The position numbers and the translations under genes were made by a program. Under the pieces are notes generated by a model. It was not told the origin of the DNA. It ran no database searches and saw only the letters and a list, made by a program, of their open reading frames with translations. Positions 1-11,131 of a DNA stretch of 64,000 nt are shown piece after piece; the stretch's first letter is position 1, and the number at the start of each line of letters is the position of its first letter. This DNA comes from Climacium dendroides. Lineage: Eukaryota > Streptophyta > Bryopsida > Hypnales > Climaciaceae. The stretch is taken from positions 28,501,345 to 28,565,344 of the forward strand of contig OX467089.1 in assembly GCA_950106755.1 (NCBI GenBank), in the 5' to 3' direction.

Positions 1-1756
1 GGTGATCCGGTTGCAAGGGGAGATCCAAGCCTTCCGGAAGGACTTGGATGCTAGTCACGATCAAGTGAAGGTTGCAATGTCTCTGCAAGAGGAGACCAAG
101 GCAGCAATCGACTGGATGACAGCAATAGAAGGGGCATCTAGTGACGTGATGGCAAAAGCCAAGCTTTTTGATGAGGGAATGCACAAGGATCAGAAACCTT
201 CTGGTACCCGCATCGCTCGTATCTTAGCTGACTTTGCCGGAGAAGTAGAGGAGACCATGAAGGAATTCCGAAAAGACGCTAAAGGGTTGGAGGACAACAT
301 CCGGAAGTTCCAGAGTGGATTGGTCTCTAATTGGGATTTTGATCCTGGATGAGTTCGATGAGGTGGAAATCTTGGATGGGAAGTTTGAGACTCCAGTCTC
401 AAAGGAGAAGGAGGGAGGAAGAACTTCCACTTCAGTGGCTCCGCGGGCGATGACATGGGTGACTTCCCCTGTAGAACCGGAACGAGTTCCAGAAAGGGGG
501 GGATAAGAGTAAAAACTTGAGTGAACTCTCCCATATAGCTACTCCAGATAGTGGTGGACCCCCTTAGGATGAGTAGGTAGTTAGGAGTTTAGAGATAGGA
601 AATTTTGTTAGATCGGACCTTATCCCGGAAAGATAGAAAAAGTTCAGATCCGAAAATCTCGACCGGATCAATGCCAGATTTCCGGGGACACTTTTTTGTA
701 AATTCTGTATATAATTTGAGTCTCAAGACTGAGACGAGGAGTTCTTCTTCTTGCATATACTGTCTCCTTTGTATTTTCTATTGTTTTCCTTGTCTTTCCA
801 AGGACTAGCCGGATAAGGGAGGGAGAGATTGAGTATAGATGAGCAGATTGTGAGAAGAACTTCTCTCTATGGTGTCTTCTTGTGATTGCATGTGGATGTG
901 GACAGGTTGTAAGTGTTGGGAGTGAGTCAAGACACCTCACTAACCTTAGTAGGTTTGGAGTTCATTATTCCGGGTGAGATAGCCAGTGTTAGGCTAAGTA
1001 TTAAGAGAGAGGATTCTCAAATTGCGCTAGAGCTACCAGATGGGATGTCTGAGTTAGCCTCTGAACACTTGAGAGGTCTCGCCATCTGAAGAAGTAAATG
1101 GAAGAGCTCTAGATTGTACTGGTACGGGCGGACACACTTGTAGCCACCTTAGTTTCGCACGGATCTTAAGAGACAGTAAGGTCGTTGTAGTTGGTGAAGA
1201 TCGTACGGGGAATTTTTGCATGACCTGCAGACTGGGAGCATTCCTAGTTTGCTGTAAAAGATCAAACTGGATCTTGTTAGAATAGAAAAATAGATTAGTT
1301 GAGTGAATCTTCCGTCACTATAAACACCGGAAGGAGAGGAGGGCCTACCTCTCTGAGAACAAGTGGCAGACCCCTTTGAAGTGCCAACAGAGGTTAAGCA
1401 AAACCGGAATAGAAACCGAGGAAAATAAGTTTCTCGGGTGAAGAGATAAAGATCTGGTCGGGAGTGTGAGTTCCGGTTGGATTCTTGTTGCTTGTGTGAA
1501 TAGATTTTAATTCGGATCGGGTATTAGCATAGACCGGATCAGCCTACAGTAGTAGAAAGGAATTGTCCGGTATTTGAGGAAAAAAGGGTAAAGAATGAGA
1601 AAGAAGAGTATTTGAATTAAGAATTTTCCTCAAACCACCTAGTAACACAAATACTTCACAGAGTCTCTTGGGTTCGATCTATAGAGTCACTTTGTTATGC
1701 TTTAAAGAGGTTTTTGTAAGCATAATAGGGAATTTCACTTACCCTGTGCTGCGACA
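1..1756 (+). mobile_element. LTR, subfamily F (copy 1, cut by window start)
   Basis: This is the right-hand part of a subfamily F LTR. It ends in GTGCTGCGACA at 1756, the same end as the F copy at 42302 (GTGCTACGACA). The alignment to that copy is continuous from the ORF tail through the 3' half. The shared LTR box lies at 1181-1230 and a slightly decayed CCTTTG...CAGAGG stem-loop at 1373-1393. No primer-binding site follows the CA end, so this is a solo LTR or a 3' LTR. The left end is outside the window. Confidence 0.8.
2..567 (+). pseudogene. C-terminal part of LTR-encoded ORF, subfamily F
   Basis: The fragment corresponds to the last ~190 codons of the ORF at 39295-41121. It starts in the coiled-coil region and contains the conserved block AKAKLFDEG (codons ~50-58), followed by SGTRIARIL and an amphipathic Glu/Lys-rich segment. 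Compared with the 41-kb copy it has a 2-nt deletion near 330 and an extra G in the run near 496-502, so the frame is broken twice. The end is set by homology to the stop of the other copy. It has no similarity I recognise to Gag or Pol. Its function is unknown. Confidence 0.7.
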
Positions 1757-1891
1757 TCCGTCCGTCCTGTCCGGTTTGTCCGTCCATCCGAGATGTCCGA
1801 TGACCCCAATCCGCCCGATATGACAACCTTGGTAGTTAGCGGGAGTCTCATTCGACACCTTCGTCCGCGAAGACATTGCGAACTCAAGGGC
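1757..1891. other. Unassigned spacer between two LTRs
   Basis: These 135 bp lie between the CA end of the F LTR (1756) and the TG start of the B LTR (1892). They are rich in TCCG and CCG triplets. No ORF, primer-binding site or polypurine tract is apparent. They may be remnant host sequence or an older element. Confidence 0.4.
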
Positions 1892-4800
1892 TGTGGGAGT
1901 ACGGAAATCCGGTTTTTAGGTTTAGAAGGGAAATAAGGGGATTAGAACTCCTTATTCCCTATTTTTTTTCATTTTTCGTTAGAAAAATAGACCAGAAGTA
2001 GTTAGGAACCGGATACCGGATTAGGGTTACTTTAGAATAGATAATAGTGTTAACAAAAGTAATCGAAAACCGAAAACCGAAAACCCGGAAACGGCATAGT
2101 TAGGTCAAGAGTAGGTCAAAGTGAGTTTTATCAGAAACCGGAAACCGGAAGAAAATAAAAGACCGGAGATCGGAAACGGATAGCAGGCAATCCGGGCATA
2201 ACGGGTGCCTACCTAGCTCTAGACCACACTTGAGAGCAGGTCTATTTTTCAGGAAACGATCACTTGTAATAGTCCTGGGTGAATGAAGTTAGCCCTAGAA
2301 AGTTAAAATAGAAGGGGCAAGTGGCTGAGACCTCCTTTTACTTGAAAGGTGCCTTAAGAAGAGGTTGGTAAAGTGCATCCGCGGTGTCTTCATAGGTCAA
2401 CCGAAGGAGGAGTTACGGGCGCATCCATTCTAGTTTACAGTCCAGATTAGGGGAAAACAGGTCTCAAGAGGAGAGCACTCTTAAAAGTTCACAAATGAGC
2501 GTTAGAATTAGAAATGTTCTGTTGGAGCAACTCTTGAGGAGGATCCTTGAGTGGAGTGAGAAGATTAGAGCGCTAGTAATTGTGAAACCTCAAAGAGTGA
2601 TTCCGGTCACTGATAAGTTTTAGAGGAAGCAGTCCACGATGGTGAGAGAGGAGGTAGCTGTGTCTTTACACATGGTGAAGCCGGTAGTACCGGTTGATAC
2701 AAAAGAGAAGGCGGAGCTAGAAGAGGACCTCCGGCAAATGGGATGTGAAGGCTTTCTAGCCGGCCGTGGAACTCGAAGGATGAGGATATTGTGAGGGAGG
2801 TCATCGGCGCACCATTGAAGAGATGGAAGGGGACGTTGAGGAGCCGACCCGAGGATTGGACTCCAACGCTATGGCGAGAAACCTACGATTTCAAAAAGAC
2901 GGACAAAGGACCGGCTTCGCGGACGGACCGTTTTTTTGTTGGTAAGTTCCAGAATCCTCCCACGAAGAAGGATGGCTTTTCTGTAGCAGAATGCATAAAT
3001 GTTAGGGAGAAGCGGTTGATGAAGTATCTTGTAGCCATCCTCAGTCCAAAGTGGCCAAACAGGATTACGGTCACTCTAGCAAACACTATTTTTGGTGCAT
3101 TGTCAGGTGACCGGAAAGTAGATTGGGGAGTAGTGGTGAGAGATCAAATAAAGAGGTTGGTAGGAGGCATAGGGAAGTCTAAACCTTCCCCTATAACCCC
3201 TTTTCTCTATCACTTGTACCAAGCTCATGGCTGGCTTACAAATAGAGAACTAGATTCATACGATACAGCCAAAGCTATGTCAAAATTTGAAATAGAAGAC
3301 CCGGATGAGGAAGACGGGCAAGAAGAGGAAGATTTAGAGGCCGAGATAGGTGGAGATATTCCACAGGTCGAGGAAACTAAGTCACAGTGGAGGAGGTAGG
3401 ATCGGAAAGATAAAGACCCGGAAATAGGAGAGGGAAGTAAGGGTGTCGATCCGGTCTGGAACCAGAATCCCCTGGATCGAATTGTGAAGGAATTCAGTGA
3501 GTTCCGGGTTCAGTACGGGAAGAATCAAGAGACAATTCAAGAGCTATGCCAACTATTGAAGATTAGTCAGCCGCAGCAACTTGTTTCCCAACTGGACCGG
3601 AAGATGAAAGAGACGGTGAAGAGGGAGCTGAGCGAAGCCACGCGTAAGGTGGACCAACTAACGAAGGAGCTGAAGGAGAAGAAAGAAGAACTGGACCAGC
3701 AGAAGAGGTTCACCAAAACAGCCTCAAAGAATCTTCAGTCAATTCGGGAGTTCATCGGCAATCCGGGTGAAATCATCAACAAAGCGATGCTATTTGACGC
3801 AAAGGTGATAGAGACCGGAAAGCAGATTCCGGCCAATCTAATGATGGCCCTAGTGTCCTACCATCGCAAGATGGAGGCAATAGTAGAGCCACTACGCAAG
3901 GTGATGAAGGAGGTAGAAGAATGAGGAAAGCAGGAGGAGGACTGGAAAACGGAACCGGAGCTCGCACCAACACCCCTTCCAGTACCCGCAGAAGAAGTTC
4001 AGGCGAAAGACAAGGTGAAGGACGCACCACGCTCTTCTATCCGGTCGGAGCCTAAGGGAGAAATGACTTCCCTACTAGAGGAAGTAACAAACATTGCTGT
4101 CAATGCAGCAGAAGCAGAGAAGGCTGCTGAAGAGGAGAAGACCGGAGAAGTGGAAACAACATGCGAGGCGAAGAAAACATTGGAGGAGGTGAAGGCCGCA
4201 AATGAAGAAAAGACGAAATTTGGACCAGAACCGCCCAAGAAGAAGAACGTGCCCAAACCAGGACTGAGCAACAAGTTTATCGACCTAAGTGAATCATCCC
4301 TAGTTTCTTCAACCCCTCCAACAAAGAAGGAGAAGGTATTTCCCTCCCCCCCCCTGAAGTTAGCTTTGGGAAGTGAATCCAGGTCGAGGGTGGAAAGGAA
4401 GACCGGATCTCAAGGGTAAGGATCCGGGAAGGGTAGAACAATTGAGGAAACCACTCCTCAGAGTGCTAGGGCCAACGTTCCGCCCACACCCACCATGCAG
4501 AAGAAGAAGCCTCCAATTATATCAACACAACAGAAGAGGTCGATTCAAGAGGACGATGACGAGAAGGAAGAAGAAGAAGAAGAGGACGAGGATGAAGAAT
4601 CCGGAACTGAAGAAGACTCGGAGCCGTATTTTGATCCGGATCAAGCACTGGCAGAGACTCGGGCAACCAAGACTGCAGTAACCAAGAAGAAGAAACTCAC
4701 CGCCCGGAGTAAGACATACTAGGGACAGAAGACCGGAACTGTAAAGAAGCCGGCTGCAAAGAAGTTGAGAACTTAGGAAGTTACTTAGGGTAATTTTTTG

Positions 4801-5702
4801 AGGATAGGGTGGTGAAAGTCTAAGATTTTGGGATAGTTGTACATAATTAGGAAGTTTACTTTTTAAGTGACACGGCCACTAGCAGTTGGAAAGTGACCGG
4901 GTCCGTAATTATAGGATCTGAGATCCACTTTTAGCAGAAGTAGTGGGAGTTTAAGTGAAAGTCAACAAGACTAGAAAATAGTAAGGGAATGAAATGTGTT
5001 TGGCCTTGATTGGCTGGAGGGTTACTTTTAGGTTAGGATTTTGAGGGAATAGTTTAGTATTTAAATCCGAGACTTGCTTGGTCCCGATGTGCATCTTTAT
5101 CTTATTTTCTTATATTCATGAATACCTGAGGGTTCACTCTTGGCATGATTGAAACAAATCATAGTTGTGTGTACTTGACACTTGTCCGTATTTTGGAAGT
5201 CCAGACTCGAAAGTGAGTGTAAGTGGATACAAGGTGTGCCTGGATGTTGAGTTTATTCGGTCCAGTATTGAATTAGTGTGCGTAGAACAGAGGCAGAAGG
5301 GATCTCTAGTGTGGACTAGGAATGGACTCGGAAGAAGTACGGAGGAGGGGTACTCTCCGAAAGAAGTAAGGATTAGCACGCCTCCACAGCGCTCGTTTCT
5401 CCTTTTTGTCCCCGCTAGTTCAGACCAGATTTAGGACTAACTCAGTAGGCTGTCGTTGTAGCATTGGTTAGGAGGAATTAGACCGGCTTGCGTGACCTGC
5501 TAGACACGATTGCGTTTCCTTTCCAGTTGTGAGGACAGTCTGTTTCTCATTTGTAGGATTTGAAAGTTTATTTTTGAAAGTTTGATCACATAGTGAAACT
5601 TCTGACACTTTAAAATCAGAGGGTAGGAGTTAAGCTTCCTTCCTGAATCCCAATAGCAGATCCCTCTTCGTTTAGAGGTTAAGGTTAGATCTGTGGAAAC
5701 GA
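1892..5702 (+). mobile_element. LTR, subfamily B (copy 1, 3' truncated)
   Basis: The element starts TGTGGGAGTACGGAAATCC and is nearly identical, in inverted orientation, to 45150-47197 plus 51050-52795. The complete copy at 44000-52795 has about 400 bp more beyond the point where this one stops, so this copy lacks its 3' end. At about 5702 it abuts, head to head, the broken RNase H end of the minus-strand pol region. That junction is best read as a deletion. The shared box is at 5452-5500 and the stem-loop CCTCT-TCGTTT-AGAGG at 5663-5678. Confidence 0.8.
2639..4776 (+). pseudogene. LTR-encoded ORF, subfamily B (copy 1)
   Basis: The ORF starts at ATG 2639 and ends at TAG 4774-4776, about 710 codons long. 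Order of parts: N-terminal MGCEGFL block; core with GKFQNPPTKKDGF, LANTIFGALSG, VDWG and PITPFLYHLY (3.0-3.25 kb); acidic EEDGQEEED stretch; coiled coil (3.5-3.75 kb); the NKAMLFDAK block; a Glu-rich linker; a long acidic run at 4.56-4.62 kb; and a Lys-rich tail. A 1-nt deletion near 2758 breaks the frame before the core, and in-frame stops occur at 3397, 3922, 4417 and 4720. The same deletion is in the other B copy. No known enzyme motif is seen. The role is unknown; the basic tail hints at nucleic-acid binding (inference). Confidence 0.7.
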
Positions 5703-7325
5703 CTTCCTTTCCGCCAAACTCATTTGTTTGCTGGAGTAGTAAATGGGGCATTTTCTCTGGTGACTGTCGTATTGCCAGAGGATGGCTCCTAAACACCATC
5801 CGGAAGCATCTAGGGTAGCATGAAATTCCTTGGTCCAATCCGGCGAAGACAAAATAGGGGCCTTGACTAGTGTTGACTTCAAGGTTTCAAAAGCTTCTTG
5901 TCGTTCCGTACTCCACAAATACTCAGTATCCCTTTTGAGCAGTTCTGTAAGTAGAGTAGCTTTCCGGGCATATCCATCTATGAATCTCCGATAATACCCT
6001 ACACATCCAAGGAATCCTCGAATCTCTCGTACACAAGTTAGAGCGAAAAGGGTGAGTATGGCTTTGACCTTGTCTAGGTCTACCTCTAACCCTTTCCGAC
6101 TAACCACATGTCCTAAGAGGATTCCGGATTCCATTCCGAAAAAGCACTTTCCGGGGTGCAGTTTGAGATTCGTCTCCTTGCATCTCTGAAAGGTTCTTCG
6201 CAGGTATTCCAGGTGTGTGTCTTTGGAACTGTATACAACAAAGTCATCGATGAATACCTCTAGGAAGTGGCGTAGAAAATCCTGGAAGATGTCCATCATG
6301 AGTCGTTGGAAAGTTCCGGGGGCATTGCATAATCCGAAAGGCATCCGGGTGAATGCAAAGGTTCCCCATTCCGTCGTGAAGGTTGTCTTCAGCTGGTCTA
6401 ATAATCGGATGAAAACCTGGTTGTATCCGGAAAATCCATCTAGGAAGCTGTAACACTCATTTCCGGAAACTTGATCAAGAATGATGTCCGTAAAAGGAAG
6501 CGGAAAGTAGTCTTTCCGAGTTGCATCATTTAATTTCCAGAAATCTTGACATACCCGGATCTTGATTTTTCCTCCTAGACCTGGTTTCTTTGGAACAACA
6601 ACAATGGGTGAAACCCATTCTGAGTTGAGGACTGGGCAAATAAACCCTGCTTCTAACAAAGCGTCAATTTCCTCCTTCACCATCAGAGAGTATCTCGGGT
6701 TTAACCGGTGCTGTCGCTGGCGTACCGGAACTGCTCCTTCAATAAGGTCGATCCGGTGTTCTCCCAATTCTGCTGGTATCCCACTGAGGTCGGAGGGTGC
6801 CCAAGCAAAGACATCAAAATAATCTTCCAGAAGTTTCCGGTATTTAGCTTTCTCCGGAGCAGACATTGCTTTGTTAACAAAGAAATTTTTTCCCGGAGTA
6901 ACACTCACCTCTTCATACTCCACTAGGCTTACTATAGGCTTCCTCCTTTCCGGCTCTGGTCCATCTTCCTCGTTCCATAACTCGCTCCAGACGGATCCTT
7001 GATTTTCTCGACCCAGCCCTACCGTTGGAAGATTCTCTTCATTGAGCTGTCGTTTGATCCATTCGTACGATAATGGAACGCTCATCTCCCCTAATAACCG
7101 ATCTTCCGGTATTGTTGGTGTCTGAGTCTCTGTTTCTTCTGTCGCAATTTCCAGGATGGGTTCCGGAAACTCAAAATTTGGTTCCGTAATAGACGTGAAG
7201 TAACTAGTCACAGAATCGGAGTTCTCCTGATCGGACCAATCCGTAATATATTCGTCGGACTCACTAGTCTCTCCCAAGTGATCAACATGTTTCCAAGGTA
7301 TTCGAACGGTAGGTTTCCCCACCAC
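5685..7325 (-). pseudogene. Reverse transcriptase and start of RNase H, Ty3/gypsy
   Basis: This is the pol part of the only internal region in the window. The RT copies element RNA into DNA. Visible RT landmarks are SEWVSPIVVVPKKPG, KLNDATRKDYFPLPF, FSGYNQVFIR, MPFGLCNAPGTFQRLM, the catalytic FIDDFVVYS (YxDD-type) and GILLGHVVS. The RNase H domain begins with LDASGWCLGAILWQ and stops within the SKQMSLAERK block. The LNDATRK and FGLCNAP wording points to the non-chromovirus Athila/Tat side of Ty3/gypsy. At about 5703 the frame runs into the B LTR, so the rest of RNase H, integrase and the 3' LTR are missing. It lies in the same frame as the protease part, separated by two stops at Trp positions. 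Confidence 0.9.
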
Positions 7326-7370
7326 GAATTCCTTGGTTTCCTAGTCAACCAGCACTCTTGCTGCATATAA

Positions 7371-7733
7371 TCATGGTCTTCCTAGTAGCATGGGAAAAGG
7401 CCTTCCCTTAGATACTCTGATGACTACATAATTTAGCAGATAAGTCTCTTTTCCGATCCGGGTCGGAACCTGAGCTAGCCTTCCTACCGGATACACTCTT
7501 GATTGATCTGCCATTCTCAAGATTTGGTCGGTTTCTTGGAATGTCGTGTACCCTAGATCAAAGGCTGTGTCTTCCAACATAAGGTTAACTCCCGATCCGC
7601 CATTAACTAGAACTCGGGTGACAGTACATCCTCCCACTTCGACTTCCAACTCCGGTGCTCCAAAGTCTTCGATCTGGGAGAAGTTGACTGCGACTGACAA
7701 AGTTTGAGTCGCCTGGTTCTTTTCTTTGTCCAA
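7371..7733 (-). pseudogene. Retroviral-type aspartic protease, active-site Asp replaced
   Basis: This ~120-codon segment has the plant Ty3/gypsy protease pattern: VEVGGCTVTRVLVNGGSGVNLM, then ending PMLLGRP. In this family the active site reads D-[TSG]-G/S. Here the expected Asp is Asn (LVNGGSG), which a single G-to-A change explains, so this copy should be inactive. Just downstream, where family members read GRPWLY and DW, two in-frame stops (TGA near 7371, TAG near 7341) sit at the Trp positions. The flanking frames match the RT segment. The protease would cut the Gag-Pol precursor. Confidence 0.8.
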
Positions 7734-7930
7734 GCATCTCGGATCAATTTCTAATAATTTGCATTATCATGCAGGAGTTGCCCAAAGGTGACACTAGCCT
7801 TCTGATCTTTGATATCTTGTACGATGTCATACGTGTCTAAGTTTGGTACCGGATTAATCAGAACCGGAACGTCTTCAAACGTAACCTTCTTCTTTCTGGA
7901 ATCTGGAACTACATTGACATTGTCCAGATT

Positions 7931-8197
7931 CTATCGAACTTCCGAACTAATATCAATGGGAATCGGACGAGGTCCGACCCCTTTTTCTACTTCTACTATG
8001 GGTCTAATGGGATCCGTCTCTTCTGAGTGATCAGAATCACTCGGATCGGATTCCGGAATGGAAGTGCTCACCTGAGGCTTTTCTTTCCGTCTCTGCCTTC
8101 CAGTTCTATGCCTATTTCTTTGGTCTTTGGTGGAACTTCGAGTTGATACTTGACGAGTCTTTCTAAAACTTTTGGAAGTTCCACCTTTGGTTGTCAT
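7931..8197 (-). pseudogene. Gag-Pol linker segment (basic, Ser/Glu-rich)
   Basis: This 88-codon frame starts at an ATG whose A overlaps the end of the zinc-knuckle frame (ATGA), i.e. a -1 frame relation. It is Lys/Arg-rich at first, then rich in Ser, Asp and Glu, with no domain I recognise. It sits between nucleocapsid and protease and is probably the linker of the polyprotein. The gap 7734-7930 to the protease is in broken frames, so decay cannot be told from programmed frameshifting. Confidence 0.5.
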
Positions 8198-8997
8198 TTT
8201 TCCGTATTCTCAATTCCGGCAGTGGATCCGTAATTGAGTCCGGTTTGATCACGAGGTGGGACTTCTACATGTTTGTAAATAGTACGGATCTGTTGCGGTC
8301 TGGGACACTCATTCATTCCATGTCCATATTCTAGACAATTCTGGCATGGTAAAGCTAGTGGTGCCCCTTGCCCCTGCCCTTTATGGGGACAGCTATTGGC
8401 ATAATGTTGGGGACTTCCACACACGAAACAACATCCGGGTGGGAATCTAGAAGTGGAATAAGTACCTTGACTAGATCCAGTTGGTGGATGCGTATGCAAA
8501 CTGGTGCAGACCAACTGCTGAGGTGCTTTCCCTCTTCCGTATCCGGTTTGGATCTGGAATACTGGATTCACCGGATCTTCACATCCTTTCGGTTCTGGAA
8601 GTGTGTAGTATACTCCTTCTTCGTCCACAAAATGGATCTGCTTCTGATGTCCTTGGGGGCATTCGCTTGCATAATGACCAGGTCTTCCACACCTTGCACA
8701 CCATACATTAGCTCGGGAAGTCGGTACAATCCGTCGAGGTATCCGGTTATCAGCCAGGTTGACCTTGATTGCCTCTAACAATTCTTGGATGCTCTTCATC
8801 AGTTTCTTGGAATTGTCCTCCTCCACCTTCACTTTGACGATTCTTCTGTTAACCTTCTCGTTCTTGCCTCGCGCAATTCGTCTGTTGCTGGAAGTCTCTG
8901 CCTCACTATCCGAGCTGTCAACGCTGTCGAATGACTCATCCGATCCGGTTCCGGAACTCGAGGTTTTGGAATCCGAATACCTCCCTCTTCGCTTCAT
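8194..8997 (-). pseudogene. Gag nucleocapsid with three CCHC zinc knuckles
   Basis: This 267-codon frame continues the Gag frame after three in-frame stops (9058-8998). An acidic Ser-rich start and a Lys-rich segment lead to three CX2CX4HX4C knuckles: CARCGRPGHYASEC, CFVCGSPQHYANSC and CQNCLEYGHGMNEC. These knuckles bind the genomic RNA for packaging. Many plant Ty3 elements have one or two, so three spaced knuckles are distinctive. The frame ends TGA, overlapping the ATG of the next frame. Confidence 0.85.
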
Positions 8998-9057
8998 CTT
9001 CTACTCGTACTATTTGCTCCTCCCTTTCTCTCTTTTCTCGCTCTTCTTAATAGACCG

Positions 9058-9798
9058 TCATAGCGATTGAGCTGAATTCTCATAATTTTGGACTGACTCC
9101 ATGGCTTCCCTTAGCGTTGCGGGTCGGGATTGCCGGATCTGAAAACCCATCTCCTCCGAAAAGCCTGCCACATACCATTCCACTTGTATACTCGAGGCCA
9201 CGTCCGTGGTTAGTTTTTTTATCAGATCTTTCACCCTCTGACCATATTTTCGGACGGACTCATTGGGCCTCATGGACACTTTACAGAGTCTCCCCAATGC
9301 TCTAGCTTCTCCTCCTACTTCTCTAAAGGTCCGTAGGAAGAGTTCCGTCAGACGGTCCCAGTTGTTCTGGATACCTTCCGGAACATCCTGATACCATCTA
9401 AGGGCTTCACCTTTTAGTAGTCCCTGAAAAATTCTCTGTCTAGAAGCAGCATCCTCTTGATTAGCTATAGTAGTAGCTTCAAATTCTTCCATCCAATCAT
9501 CTACATCCTTACTCCCGTCTCCCTGGAACCTACTGTAACGGAGACGCGTGGTGGTCACCATGGTATCCAATTCGTCAGAAAACCGCTCCTCTTCAGAGGT
9601 AACAGGTTCTGCGTCTAGCTCCTCAACCGCTTCAGGGCTTTGGGAACGTTCCGGAAGTACTTCCGGCCTAATAGGAATTATAACTAGATCCTCTGCAGAC
9701 TATGATGTTGGTAACCCGTGCACCACTATTCGCCTATTTATTTCCTCTTGACGTTCCGCCCGACGTAAAGCTGTATTTCTTCTTTGAGGCCTACTCAT
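9058..9798 (-). pseudogene. Gag capsid domain (Retrotrans_gag type)
   Basis: Gag forms the virus-like particle. I place the start at the ATG at 9798, about 130 bp after the primer-binding site. One TAG at 9702-9700 interrupts the N-terminal ~75 codons, and the frame is then open from 9570. Landmarks of the retrotransposon gag family are DVDDWMEEFEAT, a GEALRWYQDV block, WDRLTELFLRTF and VRKYGQRVKDLI. The frame closes with TGA at 9058 and in-frame TAGs soon after, before the zinc-knuckle frame. Confidence 0.8.
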
Positions 9799-9929
9799 GA
9801 AGTTAGAATCAGATTCTTGTTTATTTGACCCTCATTAACTTAATCCACAACCCGGCAAACGGCTGAGTCTTAGCTTACCGTCCTGAACTACCGTTTCCTA
9901 TCTTCCACTCTATCGATAATTTTTCAATA
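9799..9929 (-). other. Untranslated leader between primer site and gag
   Basis: This ~130-bp stretch lies between the primer-binding site and the first gag ATG on the minus strand. No ORF, repeat or clear structure stands out. It should hold packaging signals, but none can be identified from sequence alone. Confidence 0.4.
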
Positions 9930-9949
9930 GTTCCCCGGCAGCGGCACCA
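9930..9949 (-). promoter_or_regulatory. Primer-binding site, tRNA-Asp-like
   Basis: Read on the minus strand, the LTR end ...CGTACGACA (9954) is followed after 4 nt by TGGTGCCGCTGCCGGGGAAC. This pairs with a tRNA 3' end closely resembling plant tRNA-Asp (17 of 20 positions by my comparison). Athila-type elements commonly use tRNA-Asp. The site proves that 9954 is the 3' edge of a 5' LTR. Confidence 0.8.
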
Positions 9950-11131
9950 AAAGTGTCGTACGCGCAGTTAGCCGTAAGTATCCTTACAACGACAAATTGT
10001 TGCAAGATGACACAAATTATCATTCCAGGAAACTTCTAGTATGATATTAATTGAATTAGAAGCATCCGGATTGTAACTACTCACTTAATCCCCCTTCTTT
10101 CACTTTCCCTACCTCACTCCGGAAACTTAGTATATTCCGGATTCCATTCCGGATCCGAATACCTCCGGAACTTAGTTCCGTCTCTCTTCCGTCACTAGTT
10201 TTTGTTGCCTCTGTTTTACCCTCAGAGGTCCGCCCTTGATCTAGAAAGGGGTGGGGACTCACCACTTGTACAATTAACCTCTCTATACTCTAAATCTACT
10301 AAACAGCACACCCAAGACGACACAGCTGTAGGAGGAGGGAGGAGTATTCTCTCACAATTTCCAGATTGGACGATCCGGAATCAGGTCACACAAAGTAATT
10401 CTCACACCTCTCTTACTACAACAACGGATCCGAACTCATAGACCCAAAGGAATAGAATCTGAAGGAGAAGACAATGTACTTAAAGGGGGAGGCAGGTAGA
10501 CCTTCCGGAATAGCGGGAGTTCCTTTCCTTTGGCGATTGCTTATCTCTGCACATAACTCTCCTAGTTCTAGACTCGCAGGGACCTCTACCTTCTTATCCG
10601 GATTGCTGTTCTGGCAATTTAAAGGCACGTAACTCTCACATTCCCTTACTCTGCTTGCATTCCTTCTCACTAGCTCCACCCCCAAAAGATCCGTAGCTCA
10701 AGATCCGGATTCCTCCTCTCCCTCCCTTCTCTTTCTCTAGTACAAGGATACAAACATACATGCATACACTGAGCCAAAGATTCCGTCTAAGCAAAGTGCA
10801 GCTAGAAGCACCTTGACTGACTTAGATTAAGAAAAGAAAATTGTAATACATACGTGAAAGCACTAAGATGGAATGGAGTAGAATGGAATGGCAGACAACT
10901 AACTTACCTGCCCTTAAAATACTAACACAAAAACCCAAAGTCAACTCCTAAAAGCCTGAAAAGGAAACCCGGAAATCCAGGCAACCAATCACTGAACCTC
11001 CAAAATATCCGGAAAGGCTAATAACTACCGTCCCAAATTGCCGGATTTCCTTACTATCCGCCTAAGATTCCGAAAACCGGGCCCATACTCGGAAACTCGA
11101 TCCGGATCCTACACTTCTGTTCCTACGGATT

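Noticed and set aside
4540..4640. Acidic repeat frame as an independent small gene
   Set aside because: It continues the frame of the B LTR ORF and occurs at the same place in the other B copy.
1892..5702. B LTR as the 3' LTR of the gag-pol element
   Set aside because: It is in the opposite orientation to gag-pol and belongs to a different subfamily from the 5' LTR at 9954-13497.
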